From Streptomyces brevispora (GTDB lineage Bacteria; Actinomycetota; Actinomycetes; Streptomycetales; Streptomycetaceae), in contig NZ_VIWW01000001.1 of assembly GCF_007829885.1 (NCBI RefSeq), forward strand, positions 1,736,001 through 1,800,000: a stretch of 64,000 bases of DNA, written 5' to 3'. The translations under genes were made by a program, and so were the position numbers. How positions within the stretch are numbered: the stretch's first letter is position 1; the number at the start of each line of letters is the position of its first letter. The notes beneath the pieces are model-generated. The model did not search any database. It saw nothing but the letters and a program-made list of their open reading frames with translations, and was not told the DNA's origin. Positions 34,302 to 41,586 of the stretch are shown piece after piece.

Positions 34302-35443
34302 CGGGAGCCTCCGTGGACCGTGAGCAGGGCGCGCATCCGGGATTCGGCCAGCTCCGGGTCGGGGAACAGGCCGAGCCGGTCGGCGAGTTCGTAGGCCTTC
34401 GCCAGGTGTGGCAGCGAGCGGGCCGACTGGAGGCCGCCCACCATCGTGAAGTGGTCCTGGTGACCGGCCAGCCAGGCGAGGAAGACGACGCCCGTCTTGT
34501 AGTAGCGGGTCGGGGTCTGGAAGAGATGGCGGGACAACTCGACGGTGGGGTCGAGGAGTTCGCGGAATCCCTTGGTGTCGCCCGTGTCCAGGACCCGGAC
34601 CGCGTGCGCGGCGAGGGGGCCCAGCGGGTCGAAGATGCCGAGCAGGGCGTGGCTGAAGCCGCGGTCGTCGCCGGCGATCAGCTCGGGGTAGTTGAAGTCG
34701 TCGCCGGTGTAGCAGCGCACCCCGCCGGGGAGACGGCGGCGGACGTCGATCTCGCGCTCCGCGTCGAGGAGGGAGATCTTGATGCCGTCGACCTTGTCGG
34801 GGTGTTCCGCGATGACCTGGAGGAAGGTGTCGGTCGCCGCGTCGAGGTCGGCGGAGCCCCAGTAGCCGTCCAGCGCCGGGTCGAACATCGGGCCGAGCCA
34901 GTGCAGCACGACCGGCTCGGTGGCCTGGCGCAGGAGATGGGCATACGTCTCCAGGTAGTCCTGGGGGCTCTTCGCCGCGGCGGCGAGTGCGCGGGAGGCC
35001 ATCAGGATGGCCTGGGCGCCGCTGCCCTCGACGAGGGCCAGCTGTTCCTCGTACGCGGACCGCACCTCGGCGAGTGAGGCGGGGCCGGGCGGGAGCTGGT
35101 CGGTGCCGACGCCGCAGGCGATGGCACCGCCGACGGACGTGGCCTCGGCGGCCGAACGGCGGATCAGCTCGGCGGCGCCCGCCCAGTCCAGGCCCATGCC
35201 GCGCTGGGCGGTGTCCATGGCCTCGGCGACACCGAGGCCGTGCGACCAGAGGTGGCGGCGGAAGGCGAGGGTGGCGTCCCAGTCGACGGCGGCCGGGGAG
35301 TCGGGGCTGACGTCCGCGTACGGATCGGCGACGACGTGGGCGGCGGAGAAGACCGTACGGGAGGCCAGGGGCGCCCCACCGGGGGCGAGGTCGAGCGGGG
35401 TGGCGCGGGGCTCGTACGGTCCGTGCGGGAGGTGGATCGTCAT
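34298..35443 (-). CDS. DUF993 family protein (aldolase-like)
   Basis: A 381-residue protein of DUF993, a family with a dihydrodipicolinate-synthase-like TIM-barrel appearance. Landmarks: SRTVFSAAHVVADP near the start, VVLHWLGPMFDPALDGYWGS in the middle, the probable Schiff-base lysine in VDGIKISLLD, and DFNYPELIAGD. No activity is established to my knowledge; retro-aldol or lyase chemistry is a reasonable guess from the fold. ATG at 35443 has GGAGGAG eight bases upstream. It is the middle gene of the oxidoreductase, DUF993, isomerase operon. Confidence 0.88.
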   Translation of the reverse strand: MTIHLPHGPYEPRATPLDLAPGGAPLASRTVFSAAHVVADPYADVSPDSPAAVDWDATLAFRRHLWSHGLGVAEAMDTAQRGMGLDWAGAAELIRRSAAEATSVGGAIACGVGTDQLPPGPASLAEVRSAYEEQLALVEGSGAQAILMASRALAAAAKSPQDYLETYAHLLRQATEPVVLHWLGPMFDPALDGYWGSADLDAATDTFLQVIAEHPDKVDGIKISLLDAEREIDVRRRLPGGVRCYTGDDFNYPELIAGDDRGFSHALLGIFDPLGPLAAHAVRVLDTGDTKGFRELLDPTVELSRHLFQTPTRYYKTGVVFLAWLAGHQDHFTMVGGLQSARSLPHLAKAYELADRLGLFPDPELAESRMRALLTVHGGSR

Positions 35444-35483
35444 GGTGTCTGCTCCTCCGGGACGGCGGGGGTCGGGCACGGCG

Positions 35484-36635
35484 TCACAGGGTCAGCTCCG
35501 GGACGTCGAAGCGGCGGCCCTCGGCGGAGGACTTGAGGCCGAGCTCGGCGAGCTGGACGCCGCGGGCGCCGGCCATCAGGTCCCAGGCGTAGGGCTCGTC
35601 GAGGACGATGTGGCGCAGGAAGAGCTCCCACTGGGCCTTGAAGCCGTTGTCGAAGACCGCGTTGTCGGGGACTTCCTGCCACTGGTCGCGGAAGGACTCG
35701 GTGACGGGGAGGTCGGGGTTCCAGACCGGCTTGGGGGTGGCCGAGCGGTGCTGGACGCGGCAGTTGCGCAGGCCCGCGACGGCGGAGCCGTGGGTGCCGT
35801 CGACCTGGAACTCGACGAGCTCGTCGCGGTTGACGCGGACCGTCCAGGAGGAGTTGATCTGCGCGACGGCGCCGCTCTCCAGCTGGAAGATGCCGTACGC
35901 GGAGTCGTCGGCGGTCGCGGCATACGGCTTGCCGTGCTCGTCCCAGCGCTGCGGGATGTGCGTCTGGACGTGCGCCTGGACGGTGGTGACCCGGCCGAAC
36001 AGCTCGTGGAGCACATACTCCCAGTGCGGGAACATGTCGACGACGATGCCGCCGCCGTCCTCCGAGCGGTAGTTCCAGGAGGGGCGCTGGGCCTCCTGCC
36101 AGTCGCCCTCGAAGACCCAGTAGCCGAACTCGCCGCGCACGGACAGGATCTCGCCGAAGAAGCCGCCGTCGATGAGGCGCTTCAGCTTCAGCAGGCCCGG
36201 CAGGAAGATCTTGTCCTGGACGACGCCGTGCTTGATCCCGGCGCTCCGGGCGAGCCGGGCCAGCTCCAGGGCGCCCTCGACATCCGTGGCGGTGGGCTTC
36301 TCGGTGTAGATGTGCTTGCCCGCGGCGATGGCCTTCTTGATCGCGTCGACGCGCGCCGAGGTGACCTGGGCGTCGAAGTAGATGTCGATGGTCTCGTCCG
36401 CGAGCACCGCGTCGAGGTCGGTCGACCACTCGGTCAGGCCGTGCTGCTCGGCAAGCGCCTCCAGCGCATGGGCCCGGCGGCCGACGAGGACCGGCTCGGG
36501 CCAGAGCACGTCACCGTTGCCGAGGTCGAGGCCGCCCTGCTCCCGGATCGCGAGGACCGAGCGCACCAGGTGCTGCCGGTATCCCATGCGACCCGTGACG
36601 CCGTTCATGGCGATGCGCACTGTCCTGCGTGTCAC
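35484..36635 (-). CDS. Gfo/Idh/MocA family oxidoreductase
   Basis: A 383-residue NAD(P)-dependent sugar or cyclitol dehydrogenase. The Rossmann entry is NGVTGRMG at 11-18, a slightly changed GxGxxG; the family motif EKP lies at 112-114; the C-terminal alpha/beta domain carries DMFPHWEYVLHELFG with a probable catalytic His. The GTG at 36635 has GGAGG seven bases upstream and gives the conserved start; longer frames reach far into the divergent LacI gene and are spurious. It is the first gene of a three-gene operon. The operon makeup suggests oxidation of a sugar or inositol-like compound to a keto sugar, then isomerisation and cleavage. Confidence 0.88.
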   Translation of the reverse strand: MTRRTVRIAMNGVTGRMGYRQHLVRSVLAIREQGGLDLGNGDVLWPEPVLVGRRAHALEALAEQHGLTEWSTDLDAVLADETIDIYFDAQVTSARVDAIKKAIAAGKHIYTEKPTATDVEGALELARLARSAGIKHGVVQDKIFLPGLLKLKRLIDGGFFGEILSVRGEFGYWVFEGDWQEAQRPSWNYRSEDGGGIVVDMFPHWEYVLHELFGRVTTVQAHVQTHIPQRWDEHGKPYAATADDSAYGIFQLESGAVAQINSSWTVRVNRDELVEFQVDGTHGSAVAGLRNCRVQHRSATPKPVWNPDLPVTESFRDQWQEVPDNAVFDNGFKAQWELFLRHIVLDEPYAWDLMAGARGVQLAELGLKSSAEGRRFDVPELTL

Positions 36636-36658
36636 GAAAGTTCCTCCATACAGCCGTA

Positions 36659-36670
36659 GCAAGCGCTTTC
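36659..36670. promoter_or_regulatory. LacI-type operator
   Basis: The palindrome GCAAGCGCTTTC, with perfect core AAGCGCTT at 36661-36668, matches LacI/GalR-family operators. It lies 24 bases before the oxidoreductase GTG and 95 bases before the divergent LacI gene, so it probably controls the operon and possibly the regulator itself. Confidence 0.75.
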
Positions 36671-36764
36671 TATCCGGGATGACGCTAGCCTGCCGACAGC
36701 GGCCTGGACAAGAGGGGGCGCGCTGATCGAGTCCTCTCCCCTCATCACTCCTCGGAGGAATGCG

Positions 36765-37946
36765 ATGACAGTCACCCTGGCGGACGTGGCGGCTCGCGCC
36801 CGGGTGTCCCCGGCCACCGTGTCCCGTGTGCTGAACGGCAATTACCCGGTGGCCACGTCGACCCGGGAGCGGGTGCTGCGTGCGGTGGACGACCTGGACT
36901 ACGTGCTCAACGGGCCCGCCAGCTCGCTCGCGGCGGCCACGTCCGATCTGATCGGCATCCTGGTCAACGACATCGCCGACCCGTTCTTCGGGATCATGGC
37001 GGGCGCGGTGCAGACGGAGATCGGCGGTCCGGGCGACGGTTCGGGCCGGGCGGGCGGCGAGAAGCTCGCGGTCGTCTGCAACACCGGCGGCTCCCCGGCC
37101 CGTGAGCTCACCTACCTCACCCTGCTCCAGCGTCAGCGCGCCGCCGCCGTCGTCCTCACCGGAGGTGCGGTGGAGGACCCGGCGCACCGGGCCGCGATGT
37201 CCGCGAAGCTGGCGAAGCTCGCCGACGCGGGAACGCGCGTGGTGCTGTGCGGGCGGCCCCCGCTGCCGGACGGCGAATCGGTCCTGGCCGCGCTCGCCTT
37301 CGACAACCGGGGCGGCGGCCGGCGCCTGACCGAGCACCTGCTCTCGCTGGGCCACCGCCGCATCGGCTACGTCGCGGGACCGCTGGAGCGGACCACGACC
37401 CGCCACCGGCTGGAGGGCCACCGGGACGCGATGAGGGCGGCCGGCCTGTACGGGGATGCGGGCACGGCCGGGGGCGCGGGCACGGCCGGGGACACGGGCA
37501 CGGTCGGGAAGAGGGGCACGGCTGGGGAAGGGAGCACGGCTGGGGGCGGGCGCCCCGCGCACGCCGATGACGAGGAGCGGCTCACCGTGCACGGCTCCTA
37601 CGACCGCAGCTCCGGCTACGACGCCACCGTCGAACTCCTGCGCCGCGAACCGGAGATCACGGCGGTACTCGCCGCCAACGACACGGTGGCCCTGGGCGCC
37701 GCCGCGGCGATCCGCGACCGCGGCCTGCGCATCCCCGAGGACATCTCGGTGGCGGGCTTCGACGACCTGCCGTTCTCGGTGGACGTGGTGCCGGCCCTGA
37801 CGACCGTGAGGCTGCCGCTCTTCGAGGCGGGGGCGCGGGCGGGCCGGCTGGCGATGGGCAAGGAGACCCCGCCGCCGGGCGGCATCGCGACGATCCCGGC
37901 GGAGCTGATGGTGCGGGGGTCAACGGCGGTGCCGCGCGTGGGGTGA
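36765..37946 (+). CDS. LacI family transcriptional regulator
   Basis: A 393-residue repressor: N-terminal HTH and hinge (LADVAARARVSPATVSRVLN, residues 4-24), then a periplasmic-binding-protein-like ligand domain ending with ISVAGFDDLPFS and a C-terminal core. GGAGG lies six bases before the ATG. Residues 230-264 form a Gly/Thr-rich run of GTAG-type units, inserted in a surface loop after the GHR-A--AGL segment. It diverges from the oxidoreductase operon across an AAGCGCTT palindrome, so it is the likely repressor of that sugar operon. The effector is unknown. Confidence 0.9.
   Translation: MTVTLADVAARARVSPATVSRVLNGNYPVATSTRERVLRAVDDLDYVLNGPASSLAAATSDLIGILVNDIADPFFGIMAGAVQTEIGGPGDGSGRAGGEKLAVVCNTGGSPARELTYLTLLQRQRAAAVVLTGGAVEDPAHRAAMSAKLAKLADAGTRVVLCGRPPLPDGESVLAALAFDNRGGGRRLTEHLLSLGHRRIGYVAGPLERTTTRHRLEGHRDAMRAAGLYGDAGTAGGAGTAGDTGTVGKRGTAGEGSTAGGGRPAHADDEERLTVHGSYDRSSGYDATVELLRREPEITAVLAANDTVALGAAAAIRDRGLRIPEDISVAGFDDLPFSVDVVPALTTVRLPLFEAGARAGRLAMGKETPPPGGIATIPAELMVRGSTAVPRVG
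37452..37556. repeat. Gly/Thr-encoding short repeats in the LacI gene
   Basis: Imperfect units of GGGCACGGCCGGGG type, periods 15-18 bp, encode residues 230-264. They keep the frame and look like simple-sequence expansion. Confidence 0.75.
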
Positions 37947-38054
37947 GGGCCCGGGGCAGAGAGACGGGGCTCTGCCCCCATGTCCGCCGGGTGTCCCGCC
38001 GGGAGTACGGGTCGCAGCGGACCGGTGGTGCCGGCGCCGGACCGAGGCGGTGCG

Positions 38055-38357
38055 ATGGCGGAGAACGATCCGGGGAGCCGCGAACGGGTGCGAGCCTCCT
38101 CCGCGACACGCCCGACCTTTGCCCGCCCCACCCCTACACGCCCGTCCACCGCGAGCCCGGCCGCGGCGCTACCGTCCACCGCGAGCCCGGCCGCGGCGCT
38201 ACCGTCCACTGCGAGCCCGGCCGCGGCGCTACCGTCCGTGGCCGCCGACTCGCCCACGGGCGAGAAGCACATGGCGAACCTGCCGAACAGGACGGGCCGT
38301 CAGGACCGGGCGGGGTTGTACGAGTTCTCCGCCGAGTACGCGATGGAGCCCGGCTGA
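38055..38357 (+). CDS. Possible small hypothetical protein with 10-residue repeats
   Basis: A 100-codon frame from ATG 38055, which has GAGGCGG six bases upstream. The centre is an exact threefold repeat of a 10-residue unit (STASPAAALP), and the ends (ENDPGSRERVRASS; RQDRAGLYEFSAEYAMEPG) look like ordinary protein. No family is recognised. It lies between the LacI gene and a same-strand isomerase gene. The alternative is that this is non-coding repeat DNA; the minus strand also stays open through it. Confidence 0.4.
   Translation: MAENDPGSRERVRASSATRPTFARPTPTRPSTASPAAALPSTASPAAALPSTASPAAALPSVAADSPTGEKHMANLPNRTGRQDRAGLYEFSAEYAMEPG
38142..38231. repeat. 30-bp tandem repeat, three units
   Basis: Units at 38142-38171, 38172-38201 and 38202-38231 are identical except one base in the third. 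The length is a multiple of three and so the frame at 38055-38357 is kept. Confidence 0.95.
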
Positions 38358-38522
38358 CGCGGGTACGGGATACGGAGTACGGGTGCCCGGCATACGGCCG
38401 GGACCGCGGCAGCGGGCGGACGCGCCGGGACTGCTGGGTAGCCTGGAGCAGCTGCTCCGGGAGCCCTGCTGAACCCGGCTCCACGGGCCGCGGCCGGTGC
38501 AGACGACGGAAGGAACACGCAC

Positions 38523-39311
38523 GTGAAGCTCGCTTTCTCCACCCTCGGGGTGCCGGGGCTGCCGCTATCCGAGGTCGTCCGGCTGGCGGTCGAGCACGGC
38601 TACCAGGGGGTGGAGCTGCGCGCCCACCCCGAGGAGCCGGTGCACCCGGGGCTCTCGATGCTCGAACGGGCCGAGGTGGTCGAGGAGTTCAAGCGGGGCG
38701 GGATCGAGATCCTGACCGTGGCGGGTTATGTCCGGGCCGCGTCCGAGGGGGACGACCAGCCGGTGCTGGACGAGCTCGCGGGCCTGGTGGAGCTGGCCCG
38801 GGACCTGGGTGCGCGGAACGTCCGGGTCTTCCCCGGCGGCGGCGACCAGGACCCCGCCACGGCCGACGTGACCGCCGCCCGCAGGCTGGCCGCCGCCGCC
38901 CCGTACGCCGCTGACATGGGCGTACGCATCCTGCTGGAGACCCACGACTCGCACCGCGAGGGGGCCGCCGTGGCCCGTGTGGTGGGCACGGTGGGGCACG
39001 GGAGCATCGGTGCGCTGTGGGACATCATGCACACCTGGCTGGCCGGTGAGGACCCTGCCGCGAGCCACGCCGTGCTGGCCCCGCACCTGGGATACGTACA
39101 GGTGAAGGACATCGCGTCGGCCGAGGTCACCGAGCCCCTCGCGCTGGGCGCCGGGGTGCTGCCGCTGAGGGCGTGCCTGGACACCCTGGACGCGGACAGC
39201 TGGGTCTGCTGGGAGTACGAGAAGCGCTGGCACCCGGGGGCGGCGGAGCTGCCGGGGCTGCTGAGCGCCGGGCGTGAGCACCTGCTGCGGCTGGGCGCGC
39301 CGAAGCAGTAG
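38523..39311 (+). CDS. Sugar phosphate isomerase/epimerase (TIM barrel)
   Basis: A 262-residue AP-endonuclease-2-type barrel. It begins MKLAFSTLGVPGLPLSEVV, followed by YQGVELR (first metal-site strand), ILLETHDSHREG (Glu and His), ALWDIMHTWLAGE (Asp, His) and WVCWEYEKRWHP (Glu). The reaction is unknown. The GTG at 38523 has GGAAGG about eight bases upstream. It lies some 580 bases downstream of the LacI gene on the same strand and may belong to the same sugar module as the opposite oxidoreductase operon, though no operon link is seen. Confidence 0.87.
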   Translation: MKLAFSTLGVPGLPLSEVVRLAVEHGYQGVELRAHPEEPVHPGLSMLERAEVVEEFKRGGIEILTVAGYVRAASEGDDQPVLDELAGLVELARDLGARNVRVFPGGGDQDPATADVTAARRLAAAAPYAADMGVRILLETHDSHREGAAVARVVGTVGHGSIGALWDIMHTWLAGEDPAASHAVLAPHLGYVQVKDIASAEVTEPLALGAGVLPLRACLDTLDADSWVCWEYEKRWHPGAAELPGLLSAGREHLLRLGAPKQ

Positions 39312-39316
39312 GGCGG

Positions 39317-40228
39317 TCAGCCGACCCCCGCGGCCTGCGGCTCCGGACGCTCCGGGGTGGCGGGGCGGGGGCGCCGCGTCCCGGCGAGCGAGGTCAGTGC
39401 CACCCCGCCGACCAGCAGCGCCGCCGCGCACCACCGCAGCGGGCTCACCGACTCGTCGAGCAGCAGGGCGGCCGACGACATCCCGAAGACGGGGACGAGC
39501 AGGGTGAACGGGGCCACCGACGACGCCGGGTACCGGCTCAGCAGGAAGCCCCACGCCCCGAAGCCGAACACCGTGGTGATCCAGGCGACATAGACGATGA
39601 TTCCGGCGCCGCTCCAGTCGAGTGCGGCGAGCGCCCGCGCGTCGCGGTCCCAGCCCTCGAAGAGGAGGGAGAGCCCGAGCAGCGGCAGCACCGGGACGGT
39701 GGAGACCCAGACCATGAAGTTGAGGGCGTGGGCCGGGGCGGCCTTCCGGGTCAGCACGTTGGACACGCCCCAGCAGGCCGCCGCCGCGATCACCAGAACG
39801 AAGGCCAGTACGGGCCCGCCCGCCCCTTCGTCGACGGCGGCGACCCCGATCCCGGCGAGAGCCACCGCCATCCCCAAAACCCTTACCCTGCCCGGTCGTT
39901 CACCGAGCGCGAGCGCGGCGAAGAGCGCGGTGAAGACCGCCTGCACCTGAAGCACCAGGGAGGAGAGCCCGGCTCCCATCCCCCGGTCCATGCCGATGAA
40001 CAGCAGGCCGAACTTCGCCATCCCCAGGACCAGCCCCACCCCCACGATCCACTTCCAGGCGACCGTCGGCCGGCCGACGAGGAAGACCGCGGGCAGGGCC
40101 GCGACGAGGAAGCGCAGGGCGGAGAAGAGCAGCGGCGGGAAGTGATCGAGCCCGAGCTCGATGACGACGAAGTTGACACCCCAGACGGCGGCCACCAGGG
40201 CGGCCAGGGCGATATGAAGGGGACGCAT
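39317..40228 (-). CDS. EamA-family (DMT) transporter
   Basis: A 303-residue membrane protein with ten predicted helices in two five-helix EamA repeats, starting MRPLHIALAALVAAVWGVNFV. EamA proteins export amino acids and other metabolites; the compound here is unknown. I chose ATG 40228 because it gives the usual EamA opening; ATG 40255 is also in frame. The C-terminal 20 residues are Arg/Pro-rich cytoplasmic tail. A LysR gene diverges 224 bases away, a common arrangement in which the LysR regulator controls the exporter. Confidence 0.88.
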   Translation of the reverse strand: MRPLHIALAALVAAVWGVNFVVIELGLDHFPPLLFSALRFLVAALPAVFLVGRPTVAWKWIVGVGLVLGMAKFGLLFIGMDRGMGAGLSSLVLQVQAVFTALFAALALGERPGRVRVLGMAVALAGIGVAAVDEGAGGPVLAFVLVIAAAACWGVSNVLTRKAAPAHALNFMVWVSTVPVLPLLGLSLLFEGWDRDARALAALDWSGAGIIVYVAWITTVFGFGAWGFLLSRYPASSVAPFTLLVPVFGMSSAALLLDESVSPLRWCAAALLVGGVALTSLAGTRRPRPATPERPEPQAAGVG

Positions 40229-40452
40229 TCCCCGAGGATCACCCGCACCGACCATGTAGCACCAGCGCGGATTTCTTCATGGTGGAATTGAGCAACGCTA
40301 ACGAATGCCCCAGGCCAGGGCCCGGACCCGAACCCGGACCAATCCCCGCCCAGCCAGGCCCAGGTCTGGCCTGACCAGCCCAGGTCCGGCCAGATCAGAT
40401 CAGGTCAGACCGGATCGCCCAGCTGAATCACTCACCGCCCCCGGAGGCCCTG

Positions 40453-41385
40453 GTGCTCGACCTTTCCCGGCTGCGCGCCCTGCACGCCATCTCCGTCCAC
40501 GGCTCCGTCGCGGGCGCCGCCGCCGCGCTCGGCTACACCCCGTCGGCGGTCTCGCAGCAGATCACCAAGCTGGAGCGGGAGACCCGTACGACGCTGCTGG
40601 AGCGTCGCGGCCGGGGCGTGGCCCTCACCGAGGAGGCGGTCCATCTGGCCGCCACCGCCCAGCAGTTGCTGGCGATCGTGGAGCGCGCCGAGACAGCGCT
40701 GGAGGAGCGCAGAGGGCTGCCGACGGGGCGGCTTTCGATCGGCGCGTTCGCCTCGGCGGCGCGCGGGCTGCTGCCGGGGGTCCTGGCCGGGCTGGACCGC
40801 GAACACCCGGCCCTGGACATCCGGATGACCGAGGTCGATCCGCACCTCTCGGTCGACCTGGTGGCCAAGGGCGTGATCGACCTGGCCGTCGCGCACGACT
40901 GGGACATCGCCCCGCTGCCCGCCCCGGAGGGCGTGGCGCAGGCGGTGATCGGGGACGACCGCTGCGATCTGCTGGTGCCCGCGGGCCACCGGCTGGCGGG
41001 CCGGGACGGGGTGCGGCGCGAGGAGCTGGCGCAGGAGCGGTGGATCTGCCAGCCGCCGGGGACGGTCTGCCACGACTGGCTCGTACGGACGCTGCGCGCG
41101 GCGGGCTACGAACCGGACATCCGGCACCAGGCCGAGGAGAACCACACCCAGCTGGCGCTGCTCGCCGCCGGTCTCGGCGTCGCGATGATCCCGCGGCTGG
41201 GCCGCGGGCCCCTGCCGGAGGGGGTGGTGGCGGTGCGGATCGAGCCCGTACCCGTACGCCGGCTGTACGCGCTGTGGCGTACCGAGGCGGCGCGGCGGCC
41301 CGCGATCACGGCGGCGGTCGCGGCACTCCAGGCGCACGGGGCGGGCGTGGGACTGCGTGAGCCGGGGCCGGGCGGGGCGGGCTGA
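40453..41385 (+). CDS. LysR family transcriptional regulator
   Basis: A 310-residue regulator with a standard LysR winged HTH (residues 1-60: LRALHAISVHGSVAGAAAAL, then YTPSAVSQQITKLE) and a substrate-binding co-inducer domain. GTG at 40453 with GGAGG five bases before it. It diverges from the EamA exporter gene. The intervening DNA contains direct repeats (CAGGTCTGGCC and CAGGTCCGGCC near 40361 and 40380) and an AT-richer stretch near 40270-40300, possible sites for the regulator. Confidence 0.9.
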   Translation: MLDLSRLRALHAISVHGSVAGAAAALGYTPSAVSQQITKLERETRTTLLERRGRGVALTEEAVHLAATAQQLLAIVERAETALEERRGLPTGRLSIGAFASAARGLLPGVLAGLDREHPALDIRMTEVDPHLSVDLVAKGVIDLAVAHDWDIAPLPAPEGVAQAVIGDDRCDLLVPAGHRLAGRDGVRREELAQERWICQPPGTVCHDWLVRTLRAAGYEPDIRHQAEENHTQLALLAAGLGVAMIPRLGRGPLPEGVVAVRIEPVPVRRLYALWRTEAARRPAITAAVAALQAHGAGVGLREPGPGGAG

Positions 41386-41395
41386 CGCGGGTGGG

Positions 41396-41447
41396 GCGAG
41401 GTGGGCTGAGGTGCGGCGAGGTGGGCTGAGGTGCGGCGAGGTGGGGG
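41396..41447. repeat. 20-bp tandem repeat after the LysR gene
   Basis: The unit GCGAGGTGGGCTGAGGTGCG occurs at 41396-41415 and 41416-41435, with a partial third copy. It is non-coding, between LysR and the GH3 promoter. Confidence 0.9.
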
Positions 41448-41498
41448 ATTCGTCCCCCTCCGTCATCGGTGCGGGACGCGCTCAAACAGCCCGAGCCC

Positions 41499-41548
41499 TT
41501 GACTGGAAGTTATTTTCTGGATATCCGTGCTTCTTGGAAGTTTCTTTC
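41499..41548 (+). promoter_or_regulatory. Candidate promoter with direct repeats before the GH3 gene
   Basis: TTGACT (41499-41504), a 17-base spacer and TATCCG form a plausible sigma-70-type promoter. The element TGGAAGTT-N-TTTC occurs twice, at 41504-41517 and 41535-41548, exactly 31 bases apart (three helical turns), which suggests two regulator sites on one DNA face. The region is far more AT-rich than its surroundings. Confidence 0.5.
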
Positions 41549-41586
41549 ACCACCCCTCTCCACAGAGCACGGCCGAAGGAGCTCAC

